Position numbers and translations under genes: made by a program
Notes under the pieces: model-generated
The model's database searches: none
Told to the model about the DNA's origin: nothing
Seen by the model: the letters and a program-made list of their open reading frames with translations, nothing else
In this document: positions 34,611 to 42,923 of the stretch, piece after piece
How positions within the stretch are numbered: position 1 is the stretch's first letter
Layout: the number at the start of each line of letters is the position of its first letter
Source of the DNA: Candidatus Chlorohelix allophototropha
Lineage (GTDB): Bacteria; Chloroflexota; Chloroflexia; Chloroheliales; Chloroheliaceae
Direction: 5' to 3'
DNA: 64,000 nucleotides
Assembly (NCBI RefSeq): GCF_030389965.1
Contig: NZ_CP128400.1
Coordinates: forward strand, 434,001 to 498,000

Positions 34611-36218
34611 ATGGATAAAGGTTGGAAACGGTGGGCAGCAACGCTTGGTGGTGCCGTGGTAACGCTGGCGGCAGCTTATGATGGTATTCGGCGTAGTGAG
34701 AAGGGCTTGAAACGCCGCTATCTTTCTATACCGGGCAGGGCGGGTGAAGCGCCTGTTCCGGTGCTTGCTCTTGAATCAAAAGCGGTGCAGCCCGAATCTC
34801 CAATTTTGCTGGCGACACATGGAGTTGTTTCCAATAAAGAGTATATGCAATTCATCGGTTCGGAAATTGCCGGTATGGGCTTACGAGTTTTCATGCCTGA
34901 CTTGCCGGGACATGGGGCTAGTAATGCCTCTTTTGCCACTCCGGTTCAGGATTTCTCCAATGTAGTGGGGGGCAACGTGGCGCAATTGGAGCAGCTTTAT
35001 CGCTATGTGCGCGAAAAATTCCCTCGCGCTCCGATAGGGGTGTTAGGACACTCGATGGGCAGCGGCGCAATTCTGAATTTTGCGGTGGATAAGCCCGAAC
35101 TGGCGGTAGCGATTCCTGTGTCGGTAGCGGGGCGGCAACCGGCTACTCCTGAGAATCCCAAAAACATGTTGCTGCTGGTGGGCGAACGCGATATTCCAAT
35201 TTGTCTTTCAAGTGCAAAGCAACTATACGAGGCGGCAACCGGTTTGCCAGAACCACAATCAACTCTGTTCGGCGCGTTTGAAACTGGCACAGCCCGCTTT
35301 CACAAGGTTTTACCCCGCCTTGACCATATTTCCATCATGCTTGCACCTCAAACCGCTCAGGAAATCAGGGAATGGCTAGGGCAGACATTCGGGCTGACAC
35401 CCGGCGATAATAAAGCGATGGTAAGCAGATTGCGCTGGACTGGGGCGGGCTTAATTTCTTCTATTCTCTCCTACTTGCCTTTTTCGGCTTTGCTGACGCG
35501 CATGTTGGGCTTGAAAGCGGCACCTGCTAAAGCTCCTCAACTGGCTTTCAAAAACAACCTCGCGGCAATAGGCGTGCTTGGCGTAGCTCCTTTTGCCAGT
35601 GTGTTGCTGCTGCACAAGCTTAAAAAACCGCATCTGGTATCGCTAGTGTTGGGCGACTATCTTGCCGCGTTCTTTGCACTGAGTGGGTTGCTTAGTTGGA
35701 TGGGGTTAGCAGTGGTACGGCGTGGCAAACTGAACCTGTCCGACATTAGCGCCGGGGCAAAAGGCTCCACACGCGCTAAATTGCTCAATTGGGTGGGGCT
35801 ACCGCTGGCTTTGTGGGTTTATAGCTATGCTACGCTCGGTCGTTTTAGTCGTCGCTCATGGTTTAGCTTTGCACTGAACGGGAAACGCGCCCGCACTATG
35901 CCGATGCTGACTGCATGTGCCTTGCCCTATTTCCTCGCCAGTGAAGCGACCTTCAGGCGCATGCCCGGTTTCTCCGGTTATACTGCCAGCACCCTCACCA
36001 AGTTCAGCCTAACCGCTTCTATGATGGTGGCGGCACGTTTGAAGGATGAGCAGAATTTTCTGGCGATTCTGGCAATGCCCATGTCGCTTGCCTACTTGCT
36101 CATGGATTGGTACGCCCTGTGGCAGTATCGCCAGAACCGCGATTTTGTAACCACCGGGGCGTATGATGCGCTGGTACTGGCATGGCTGGTAAGCTCATTA
36201 TTCCCGCTGGAGGATTAA
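34611..36218 (+). CDS. Alpha/beta hydrolase fused to a multi-pass membrane domain
   Basis: 535 residues from ATG 34611 (an in-frame TTG at 34569 is possible). About 1-260 form an alpha/beta hydrolase: oxyanion region L-L-A-T-H-G-V-V, D-L-P-G-H-G-A-S, nucleophile motif G-H-S-M-G-S-G, acid region L-L-L-V-G-E-R-D, and His in R-L-D-H-I-S-I-M. About 280-530 hold six or seven membrane helices. The enzyme part would face the cytoplasm. Substrate unknown; lipid-type esters are plausible given the membrane part. The 3' end overlaps the convergent AlbA_2 gene by 4 nt. The fusion is unusual to me, with no frameshift seen at the junction. Confidence 0.85.
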   Translation: MDKGWKRWAATLGGAVVTLAAAYDGIRRSEKGLKRRYLSIPGRAGEAPVPVLALESKAVQPESPILLATHGVVSNKEYMQFIGSEIAGMGLRVFMPDLPGHGASNASFATPVQDFSNVVGGNVAQLEQLYRYVREKFPRAPIGVLGHSMGSGAILNFAVDKPELAVAIPVSVAGRQPATPENPKNMLLLVGERDIPICLSSAKQLYEAATGLPEPQSTLFGAFETGTARFHKVLPRLDHISIMLAPQTAQEIREWLGQTFGLTPGDNKAMVSRLRWTGAGLISSILSYLPFSALLTRMLGLKAAPAKAPQLAFKNNLAAIGVLGVAPFASVLLLHKLKKPHLVSLVLGDYLAAFFALSGLLSWMGLAVVRRGKLNLSDISAGAKGSTRAKLLNWVGLPLALWVYSYATLGRFSRRSWFSFALNGKRARTMPMLTACALPYFLASEATFRRMPGFSGYTASTLTKFSLTASMMVAARLKDEQNFLAILAMPMSLAYLLMDWYALWQYRQNRDFVTTGAYDALVLAWLVSSLFPLED

Positions 36219-37630
36219 TTCAAAGTATAACGCCGACCCTTTTTGCTGCCTTCTATTTTTAGGCTGCCCTGTGCTACCAGCATTTCAAAATCACGCAGGG
36301 CAGTTGCCTCCGATACACCTGTGAGTTTACGGTATTCTCCGTTGGTGATGGCACCATGCGCATGCACGTATTCCAGCGCTTTTTTCAACCTCTCTTCCAG
36401 CGTCAGATTTTCTTTTGGTGTAATAGGCGTTTCTGTTTCTTTTGCTGTCGCGGCAGTTTTACGAAATGTCACAATAAATTCGTTTTGTAGCTTGAACTCC
36501 GGGGCGGGACTACCTTGCTGGCGCATACTGTTAATCATAAAGCTGATGCCCGTACCAAGATATTCCATATAGCCGCCGGGAAATTCGGAAAGCAGGTTTG
36601 CCAACAGTGGGTTGCGCGGCTTGGAGCGTTCGCGCCCCTGCTGCAAATCTTCGAGTGTTATGCCGGGCATCAACAAGCCGGGGCTATGTACCTCGATGTG
36701 GTCGGGATAATAAAAGACGCGCACTTTCTCACTTTTGAGAGAATAATCGCGATGTACTACTGCGTTCACCACCGCTTCGCGTAGCGCTTCCATAGGATAT
36801 TCAAAACGGTCTTTGCGGTGGAAGCCTTCGATTATAGCGGCTTGCCGGGTGTTACTTAGGAAGAACTGTTCTGCCTGATCAATCTGCCGAGCAAGCGCCC
36901 CCTTGAGGTTCTGGCGGTCTTGGTAGCGTTCCAGTCCTAGCGTATCAGGATATAGCACACAAACTACCTCGGTTTGTGGTAAAAACTCTTGCGGTTCTTT
37001 GCCGAACAACAACAATCCCGCGTGGGTAGGACGCAAAGTACCTTCCACATTCACAGCGCAGCGACTTTTGAGCAAGAAGCTCTCAATATCCGTAATTCGG
37101 CTCTCGCGAGTGCGCCTTCCAGCGCGGTGGCTTAGAAAGCTTTGTACCAGTTCCAAATCAAGGTCATCAAGGCTGGCAAGGTCGGTGGGGCGCGTTTCCC
37201 AATCTAGCACCCCTGCACTACCCAGATATTCGCCTATTTCGTGCAATTCGAGCGGGATGGTGTAAGTGCCACGCCTAATCCAGAAAATCCCCCCTGCTTG
37301 AAAAAGCTGTCCACGATATGGAGAGATAGTGGCAACTACCAGCATTTTACCATCTAGTTCCACCACTTCCGGGGTGGCAGGATCAAATTTAAGGATAGGC
37401 TTGCAACTGCGTGCCGCTTTCAGCAGTAGATCTATTGCTTGCGCCGGGTTTTTAACCCCTTCCACCCGCCATGTGCCATCTTCCACTCCTATGACGAGAT
37501 AACCACCCTGCCCGTTTGCCAAGCCGCAAATGCGCTCTGCCAATTCGGGGAGGCGCGGCGCAGCGATTTTGAACTCGGTGGTTTGGCTCTCACCACGCCT
37601 TATCAGCTCCTTGAGAAATTCGCGCTCCAA
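36215..37630 (-). CDS. Schlafen AlbA_2 domain regulator with GHKL-type ATPase and C-terminal winged helix
   Basis: 471 residues from a TTG (37628-37630) with AAGG six nt upstream. N-terminal AlbA_2 domain (G-E-S-Q-T-T-E-F-K, G-G-Y-L-V-I-G-V-E-D-G), then an ATPase-type domain of the HATPase_c_4 kind (A-L-R-E-A-V-V-N-A-V-V-H-R-D-Y and G-T-G-I), then a C-terminal winged helix (N-G-E-Y-R-K-L-T-G-V-S-E-A-T-A-L-R-D). Such proteins are annotated as transcriptional regulators or RecG-like ATPases, and some associate with defence islands. Operator-like repeats directly upstream suggest autoregulation. Confidence 0.9.
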   Translation of the reverse strand: MEREFLKELIRRGESQTTEFKIAAPRLPELAERICGLANGQGGYLVIGVEDGTWRVEGVKNPAQAIDLLLKAARSCKPILKFDPATPEVVELDGKMLVVATISPYRGQLFQAGGIFWIRRGTYTIPLELHEIGEYLGSAGVLDWETRPTDLASLDDLDLELVQSFLSHRAGRRTRESRITDIESFLLKSRCAVNVEGTLRPTHAGLLLFGKEPQEFLPQTEVVCVLYPDTLGLERYQDRQNLKGALARQIDQAEQFFLSNTRQAAIIEGFHRKDRFEYPMEALREAVVNAVVHRDYSLKSEKVRVFYYPDHIEVHSPGLLMPGITLEDLQQGRERSKPRNPLLANLLSEFPGGYMEYLGTGISFMINSMRQQGSPAPEFKLQNEFIVTFRKTAATAKETETPITPKENLTLEERLKKALEYVHAHGAITNGEYRKLTGVSEATALRDFEMLVAQGSLKIEGSKKGRRYTLN

Positions 37631-37643
37631 AATAACCTTCTTT

Positions 37644-37702
37644 TATCGCTCAATTATCGCTCGTGAGGGAAATATATCCATCACGAGGGAAATATATCGC
37701 TC
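37644..37702 (-). promoter_or_regulatory. Repeated operator-like motifs upstream of the AlbA_2 gene
   Basis: GAGGGAAATATATC occurs at 37665-37678 and 37685-37698, exactly 20 bp apart (two turns), and TATCGCTC at 37644, 37655 and 37695. All lie within 75 bp upstream of the TTG start. They look like binding sites of the downstream regulator or another HTH protein. Confidence 0.55.
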
Positions 37703-37730
37703 ATGATTGAAAAACTGAAGGAAATAACCC

Positions 37731-38204
37731 TCATTGTGGCTGTCGTAAACTGCGTCCTTCATAGGTTTCAAAGCGTGCGACCCATTCATCCGGCACCGGA
37801 ATAGTGCGGTTTGCCCGGTAATCAAAAGTTACGTGTGTGCCGTTTCCTTCTGCCACCAATCGTTTAGAGGCAACATCAACCATTTGGAAATCAAACCCGA
37901 AACTACTACGCTTTATCCAACTGGTGCGTAAGCCCACCATCAGCATTTCCCGATAGAAAGCGGGCAAGCGGTAGTTGATGCTTTGCGCTGCAAGGATAAA
38001 GGGCATATCCTGAAGCGCGGGCGATTGCTCTTTAATTTCCATCACATGTATAAAGTATTCAATACGCGCTGTTTCAAGGAAAGTAAAATAAGAAACGTTG
38101 TTAAGATGTCCCATTCCATCAACATTACCGAACTGCACTGGAATGAAAATTACGAAATTATAGCCTTCAATCCCGTCATGCTGGATTTTGAAAATATCGC
38201 TCAT
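37731..38204 (-). CDS. Acyl-CoA thioesterase (4HBT/YbgC family)
   Basis: 157 residues from ATG 38202-38204 (AGGGG 7 nt upstream); in-frame starts further up to 38357 give an unlikely N-terminal extension. Hot-dog fold with the typical motif V-Q-F-G-N-V-D-G-M-G-H-L-N-N-V-S-Y, in which Asp is the usual general base, and the following A-R-I-E-Y-F helix. Hydrolyses acyl-CoA, substrate length unknown. Precedes the AlbA_2 gene by about 100 bp on the same strand. Confidence 0.9.
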   Translation of the reverse strand: MSDIFKIQHDGIEGYNFVIFIPVQFGNVDGMGHLNNVSYFTFLETARIEYFIHVMEIKEQSPALQDMPFILAAQSINYRLPAFYREMLMVGLRTSWIKRSSFGFDFQMVDVASKRLVAEGNGTHVTFDYRANRTIPVPDEWVARFETYEGRSLRQPQ

Positions 38205-38378
38205 ACTTACACCCCTACTGTTAAGATAAAATAAAGAGCTACAAGGCGGAAGGATAGCATTTTTTGGGCGTGCGCTCAACCTGAATAGTAGAAAGCCAAG
38301 TTTACATAACGTTAAACATCGCGCCCCACAAAGTATTCGAGTCGCTATAACCTTCATGGTCTGCTAGAATGCTACCCT

Positions 38379-38570
38379 ATGAAAGAACCGGAAACAAAAA
38401 ATAAAATTGCCCGACTGGCAGAAATAGTGATTCTGGCAGGGGTGGCGCTAGTCATTTTTCTTGACTTTCAGACAGATGGTCCAATGGTAATCTTGTTGTA
38501 TGGCTTGCTGTTTGTAGCGGGTGCGGTGTACCTTGCATGGTTGGTAACAAAACATCGTTCGGATGAGTAG
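38379..38570 (+). CDS. Small two-TM membrane protein
   Basis: 63 residues with two membrane helices (about 14-29 and 32-54) and charged ends. The start ATG has no strong ribosome site. A real gene is likely from the membrane pattern and good codon use, but it is short and unassigned. Confidence 0.5.
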   Translation: MKEPETKNKIARLAEIVILAGVALVIFLDFQTDGPMVILLYGLLFVAGAVYLAWLVTKHRSDE

Positions 38571-38645
38571 CAGCTTTGTAAATTAATTATCCTCTCATTC
38601 TCCCCCCAAAATCCAGATTAAACAGATATTATACAAACAGTTCTA

Positions 38646-38669
38646 TTGAAAAAGTTGTTATAATCTGTT
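38646..38669. promoter_or_regulatory. Imperfect inverted repeat upstream of cbiM, possible metal-regulator operator
   Basis: GTTGTTATAATCTGTTACAAC is an interrupted inverted repeat (GTTGT / ACAAC) about 70 bp before cbiM and contains TATAAT. Fur-family operators are of this AT-rich inverted-repeat type and a Fur-family gene lies at 42430. The match is weak, so low confidence. Confidence 0.3.
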
Positions 38670-38734
38670 ACAACTATTAGTAAATGCAAACGTTTGCCGT
38701 AACGAATATTATTAAGAACAGAGGAGATAAATAG

Positions 38735-40039
38735 ATGCACATACCAGATGGCTATCTGAGTCCGGTGGTTTCACTGGGCGCAGCGGTAGTTACCGTTCCG
38801 GTGTGGGGGATTGCAGTTCAGAAAGTTCGCAACGTACTAAATCAGCGAACTGTACCTTTACTGGCGATATTTTCGGCTTTTGCCTTTACCATAATGATGT
38901 TCAATATTCCGGTACCGGGTGGTACTACGGCGCATGCAGTAGGCGGTACATTAATCGCTGTAGTGCTAGGTCCGTGGGCGGCGGTGCTAGGAATCAGCAT
39001 GGCGCTGATCTTGCAGGCTCTTTTCTTTGGAGATGGGGGCATTCTGGCGATTTTTATCAATTGCTTGAATATGGGAGTATTGCTTCCCTTCGCCGGTTAT
39101 TTCAGCTATCGCCTGATTGCCGGGCGCGCCCCTGTTTTGTCGGTTCGGCGAGTGTGGGCGGCGGGTATTGGCGCATATATTGGCATTACCTTATCCGGTT
39201 TGGCGGTAGGCATTGAGCTAGGACTTCAGCCGCTATTGTTCACCGAAAATGGTCGCCCCCTTTACAGCCCTTATGGACTTGAGGCGGCGATACCTACCAT
39301 GTTAGTAGCGCATATGTTGGCAGCTTCAATTGTAGAAGGGCTGGTAACAGCATTGGGCGTGGCATATCTCCAGAAAAATTATCCCGTATATCTTACCTCC
39401 TTGCGAAAAATCGTAGCGGGAGCAGACATAAGCGAGGGTGCAACAGGCAAACAACCCTTCTTGCCCGTTGCAATAATCGGCGGAGTAGTTGGGCTGGCGA
39501 TTATAGTGTTTGCCGGGCTAATTGCCGGAGACTGGAATTTAGGTAGGCTTTTCGGCGCCGATTGGTCACAGGTTAATTGGTCGGATGTGGCTTTAATGTT
39601 ATTAATAGTGGGTATTATCGCTGTGGTGTTAGTGCCACTGGCATGGTTTGTACTGCCACGCAATATGAAGAAGGTAGGCACATACTTTACTGCTATTGCC
39701 GTGCTTGCCCCCCTCGGTTTGATTGCGCCCGGCTTTGCCTATGGCGAAGGTAGCGCCGAAGATGTGAATAAAGCCTTTGGCTATGTGCCGCAGGGTCTTA
39801 AAGACTTCTCTGATTTCTTCAAAGCCCCGCTGGCAGATTACAAACTGCCCTTCCCGCCGTTTAATGGCGCTAATTCCCAGCTATGGCAGCAGGGGGTCGG
39901 ATACGAGGTGGCTGGTATAGTGGGCATCCTGTTGTTGGGCGGCTTGATGTTCGGGTTGGCGCTACTTCTCAAGAAACGTGGTGCGGTTGAAGAAACCCTA
40001 GGGGTTATAAAGAAACCCGGAGAGGCGCCAAACCGATGA
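38735..40039 (+). CDS. cbiM: Cobalt/nickel ECF transporter S-component CbiM with C-terminal PDGLE-like extension
   Basis: Membrane substrate-binding subunit for Co2+ or Ni2+. Starts with M-H-I-P-D-G-Y-L, in which the N-terminal Met and His2 coordinate metal, followed by about seven helices and the typical P-G-G-T-T-A-H-A-V-G-G-T segment. From about residue 230 there is a second part with two helices ending in a CbiN/PDGLE-like membrane region (F-G-Y-V-P-Q-G-L-K-D-F...). No separate cbiN is present, so this part probably replaces it. GAGGAG 8 nt before ATG. Overlaps cbiQ by 4 nt. 434 residues is longer than standard CbiM (about 230). Confidence 0.92.
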   Translation: MHIPDGYLSPVVSLGAAVVTVPVWGIAVQKVRNVLNQRTVPLLAIFSAFAFTIMMFNIPVPGGTTAHAVGGTLIAVVLGPWAAVLGISMALILQALFFGDGGILAIFINCLNMGVLLPFAGYFSYRLIAGRAPVLSVRRVWAAGIGAYIGITLSGLAVGIELGLQPLLFTENGRPLYSPYGLEAAIPTMLVAHMLAASIVEGLVTALGVAYLQKNYPVYLTSLRKIVAGADISEGATGKQPFLPVAIIGGVVGLAIIVFAGLIAGDWNLGRLFGADWSQVNWSDVALMLLIVGIIAVVLVPLAWFVLPRNMKKVGTYFTAIAVLAPLGLIAPGFAYGEGSAEDVNKAFGYVPQGLKDFSDFFKAPLADYKLPFPPFNGANSQLWQQGVGYEVAGIVGILLLGGLMFGLALLLKKRGAVEETLGVIKKPGEAPNR

Positions 40040-40905
40040 CAGCAACTACTGAGGAAAGAAGTGGTTTGAGTCACTCGGTTGCTAAAGCCCGCCCGAAAAA
40101 GGAAAAACCGAGTTGGCTTGAGAAAACCGTGGCGGGTATCGCCGAGTCTATCCAACGCGCCGTGTTTACCGAAGAACACGCGCGCAAGGACGGCTGGTTG
40201 CAAAAAGTTGACCCACGCGCCAAGCTGATAATGTTTTTGGCGTTGGTATTGGCAGCCAGTATCACCGGCTCAATTCTGGCTTTGGCATTGCTCTATGCCG
40301 TTACTTTGGTAGCGGCTCGCGCCAGTCAAGTTCCCTTCGATTTTTTTGTTAAGAGAGTCTGGGTTGGTATCCCACTTTTCGCCGGAATCGTGGTAATACC
40401 TTCGCTGTTCTTTATTCCGGGCGATCGCCTTTTGTTCTTCTCGATACCGGGGCTGATCAGCGCGATTATTTTTGTGGCACGGGTGGGGGTAAGCGTTTCT
40501 CTGGCGGTGTTGCTGGTGCTGGTTACGCCTTGGGCGGATGTGCTAAAAAGCTTGCAAGCCCTTAAAGTGCCGTCAATATTTATCTTGCTGCTATCCATGA
40601 CCTATCGCTATATCTTCCTTTTCCTGCGTTCGGCTACCGGGTTGTTTGAAGCACGCAAGAGTCGCATGGTGGGGCGTACCAGTGGCGGAGAACAGCGTAG
40701 TTGGATTACAGCCTCGATGGGCGGCTTGATGCACCGTTCTTTCAAAATGAGCAATGAGGTTTATACCGCGATGCTGGCGCGAGGCTTTAGTGGACAAGTG
40801 CGTTCTTATAATTCTTACCGGATGAAGGGCGGGGACTGGCTTGCTTTGGCGGTTACCGTTATAATTGCAGCAGTTGCCCTGACATTAGGACAACTTGTTA
40901 AATAA
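40036..40905 (+). CDS. cbiQ: ECF transporter T-component CbiQ
   Basis: Couples ATP hydrolysis in CbiO to the S-component. 289 residues, with a polar N-terminus of about 45 residues, then K-V-D-P-R-A-K-L and several hydrophobic helices, and the cytoplasmic M-L-A-R-G-F-S motif typical of EcfT coupling helices. The start overlaps cbiM (ATGA). Confidence 0.92.
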   Translation: MTATTEERSGLSHSVAKARPKKEKPSWLEKTVAGIAESIQRAVFTEEHARKDGWLQKVDPRAKLIMFLALVLAASITGSILALALLYAVTLVAARASQVPFDFFVKRVWVGIPLFAGIVVIPSLFFIPGDRLLFFSIPGLISAIIFVARVGVSVSLAVLLVLVTPWADVLKSLQALKVPSIFILLLSMTYRYIFLFLRSATGLFEARKSRMVGRTSGGEQRSWITASMGGLMHRSFKMSNEVYTAMLARGFSGQVRSYNSYRMKGGDWLALAVTVIIAAVALTLGQLVK

Positions 40906-40921
40906 TTACGGAAAGCTGAAA

Positions 40922-41719
40922 ATGCATATAAATAAAGATTTAGAGCCTGTATTTCATTTGCGTGACGTGCGGTATCTGTATAACGGGCGGCAGGAAGCGT
41001 TAAGTGGAATTGACCTTGATATACATCGGGGTGAGCAGGTAGTTTTGCTAGGCGCGAACGGTAGCGGCAAATCTACCCTGCTCAAAATGCTGGATGGAAT
41101 AATCGCTCCTTCCAGCGGCACTATGCGGGTGCTTGGGCAAGATGTGGCGGCGGTAGCAGCGGGTGAAGGATCTTTCAAATTTCATCGCGAGGTGGGGTTG
41201 GTTTTTCAAGACCCTGACATTCAGCTATTTAGTGCGACAGTTTTTGATGATGTGGCTTTCGGTCCGCTCCAGTTGGGTTTGTCCAAAGACGAAGTGCGTA
41301 GCCGTTGCGAACAGGCGATGGAGCAAATGGAGATTAATCATTTGGCGAAACGCGCTCCTTTTGAACTCTCCGGTGGAGAGAAGAAAAGAGCGGCGATTGC
41401 TTCGGTGCTATCCTTGCAACCCGACGTTATCTTACTGGATGAGCCGACTGCTTCGCTTGATCCTCGTACCAAATGGGTGCTGGTAAATTTGATAACCCGG
41501 TTGGGGCAATCCGGCAAAACTATCATTACCACCACGCACGAGCTTGAGATTGTGCCGATTATCTCCAATCGGGTAGTGGTTATAGGGGAAGAACGGCGTA
41601 TTTTGGCAGATGGTACTCCAGAGCAAATTCTAGGGGATAGAGATTTGCTGATTAAAGCCAATCTGATTCATCCGCAACTGCACGAGTTCGGGGCGGTTAA
41701 CTATTCGGTTAAATCCTGA
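40922..41719 (+). CDS. cbiO: ECF transporter ATPase CbiO
   Basis: ABC ATPase of the metal transporter, 265 residues. Walker A G-A-N-G-S-G-K-S-T, Q-loop V-F-Q-D-P-D, signature L-S-G-G-E-K-K-R, Walker B V-I-L-L-D-E-P-T-A-S-L-D and H-loop T-T-T-H-E-L-E are all present. The ATG at 40922 is 16 nt after cbiQ, with GGAAAG upstream; a TTG at 40895 would overlap cbiQ. Confidence 0.94.
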   Translation: MHINKDLEPVFHLRDVRYLYNGRQEALSGIDLDIHRGEQVVLLGANGSGKSTLLKMLDGIIAPSSGTMRVLGQDVAAVAAGEGSFKFHREVGLVFQDPDIQLFSATVFDDVAFGPLQLGLSKDEVRSRCEQAMEQMEINHLAKRAPFELSGGEKKRAAIASVLSLQPDVILLDEPTASLDPRTKWVLVNLITRLGQSGKTIITTTHELEIVPIISNRVVVIGEERRILADGTPEQILGDRDLLIKANLIHPQLHEFGAVNYSVKS

Positions 41720-41746
41720 GTAATCTCGTTACATAGGGAATCTTAT

Positions 41747-42433
41747 ATGAGCGGTTATATATTGCTAGAAGGGGGCGCGGAATTCGGCGGCAAAATGGCA
41801 GAGCCGGACAAACGCGCCCTTGTGTTGGCGGGTGGATTCGATGCGGCGGTAGTGATTATTCCTGCCGCTGCTGCCCCTGATAATAATCATCGGCGTGCCG
41901 GACAAAACGGCGTTAATTGGTTTCGCAAGCTTGGCGCAAAGCAGGTCGAAAGCCTTCCCATTATAGATAAAAGCTCTGCTAATGACCCTGCGCTGGCGCA
42001 ACAACTGGCTCAAGCGCGTCTGATTTACCTGTTAGGTGGTTTCACGGGCTATCTGAATGAAACGCTAATGGATAGTTTGTGCTGGCAAGCCTGTGTTGAG
42101 GCTTATCGAAAGGGCGCGGTGATAGCAGGCAGTAGCGCGGGGGCGATGGTGCTGTGCGAATACTGGTATGACTATTCCAAAAAGCAGGTTGTAAATGGGC
42201 TTGGGCTGGTGATGGGTTGTTGCGTATTACCGCATTACAACAATTTCCGGCGCGAATGGACTCAGAGCCTCGCCCAGCTAATTCCTCAAACTAACCTGCT
42301 CGGCATTGATGAGGTTACGGGCATACTTTCAGAAGCGCCGAATCGCTGGCAAGTGTATGGCGGCGGTACGGTTACGGTTCAGAAAGGTGAGCAAAGCATG
42401 GTCTATTCTGCGGGTAATAGTTTTTCGCTCTAA
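41747..42433 (+). CDS. Peptidase S51 (cyanophycinase/dipeptidase E-like)
   Basis: 228 residues. The nucleophile elbow G-S-S-A-G-A-M carries the catalytic Ser, preceded by Y-L-L-G-G-F-T-G and followed by the G-L-G-L-V-M-G region, as in S51 enzymes. Substrate unknown: cyanophycin or Asp-dipeptides are candidates, and no cyanophycin synthetase is seen here. It follows cbiO by 27 nt. It overlaps the convergent Fur-family gene by 4 nt. Confidence 0.88.
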   Translation: MSGYILLEGGAEFGGKMAEPDKRALVLAGGFDAAVVIIPAAAAPDNNHRRAGQNGVNWFRKLGAKQVESLPIIDKSSANDPALAQQLAQARLIYLLGGFTGYLNETLMDSLCWQACVEAYRKGAVIAGSSAGAMVLCEYWYDYSKKQVVNGLGLVMGCCVLPHYNNFRREWTQSLAQLIPQTNLLGIDEVTGILSEAPNRWQVYGGGTVTVQKGEQSMVYSAGNSFSL

Positions 42434-42885
42434 CCTGTAGGCAACCCAACCAATTCTTGGCAATGTGGGCAAATTCCCATCCCTACGAAATGCCCAATAT
42501 TCAGTTTGACTTTATATTGTTCCCAAACCTGATGGATGAGTTTCTTAACCATGCCATTTTCTAGCTCGATTTCGCCGCCACAACCTTCGCATAGGGCGTG
42601 ATAATGTGGGCTTGCCGAAACGATCTCATAACGACGCAGGTTGTCCCGTCCCTGTATCTCCACTATTATCCCGATTTCGCTGAGTAATTCCAGCGTACGG
42701 TAAACGGTAGAACGGTTCACTGAAGGAAAAGCTCTGGCAACCTCAGCGTAAATTTCTTCTACCGAGAGATGCCCGGAATGACGCTGTACTGTATCTAATA
42801 TAAGCTGCCGTTGAACCGTCCATCGCAAACCACGCTTTTCAAAAAAAGTAGCAAGTTCGGTTAAATCGGGATAGTGCCGTGACAT
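42430..42885 (-). CDS. Fur-family metal-responsive repressor (Fur/Zur/PerR type)
   Basis: 151 residues from ATG 42883-42885 with AGGA upstream. Winged helix with R-L-T/W-T-V-Q-R-Q-L-I-L and S-V-N-R-S-T-V-Y-R-T-L, then a dimerisation domain with the structural zinc Cys pairs C-E-G-C and C-P-H-C and sensor His residues (P-H-Y-H-A-L). Metal (Fe, Zn, Mn) cannot be told from sequence. The gene is 38 nt downstream of the CysS fusion on the same strand. Near cbiMQO, metal control of that transporter is plausible. Confidence 0.9.
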   Translation of the reverse strand: MSRHYPDLTELATFFEKRGLRWTVQRQLILDTVQRHSGHLSVEEIYAEVARAFPSVNRSTVYRTLELLSEIGIIVEIQGRDNLRRYEIVSASPHYHALCEGCGGEIELENGMVKKLIHQVWEQYKVKLNIGHFVGMGICPHCQELVGLPTG

Positions 42886-42923
42886 TTGAACAGAAATCCT
42901 TTCTCGCGGTGCGACAGGGTAAA

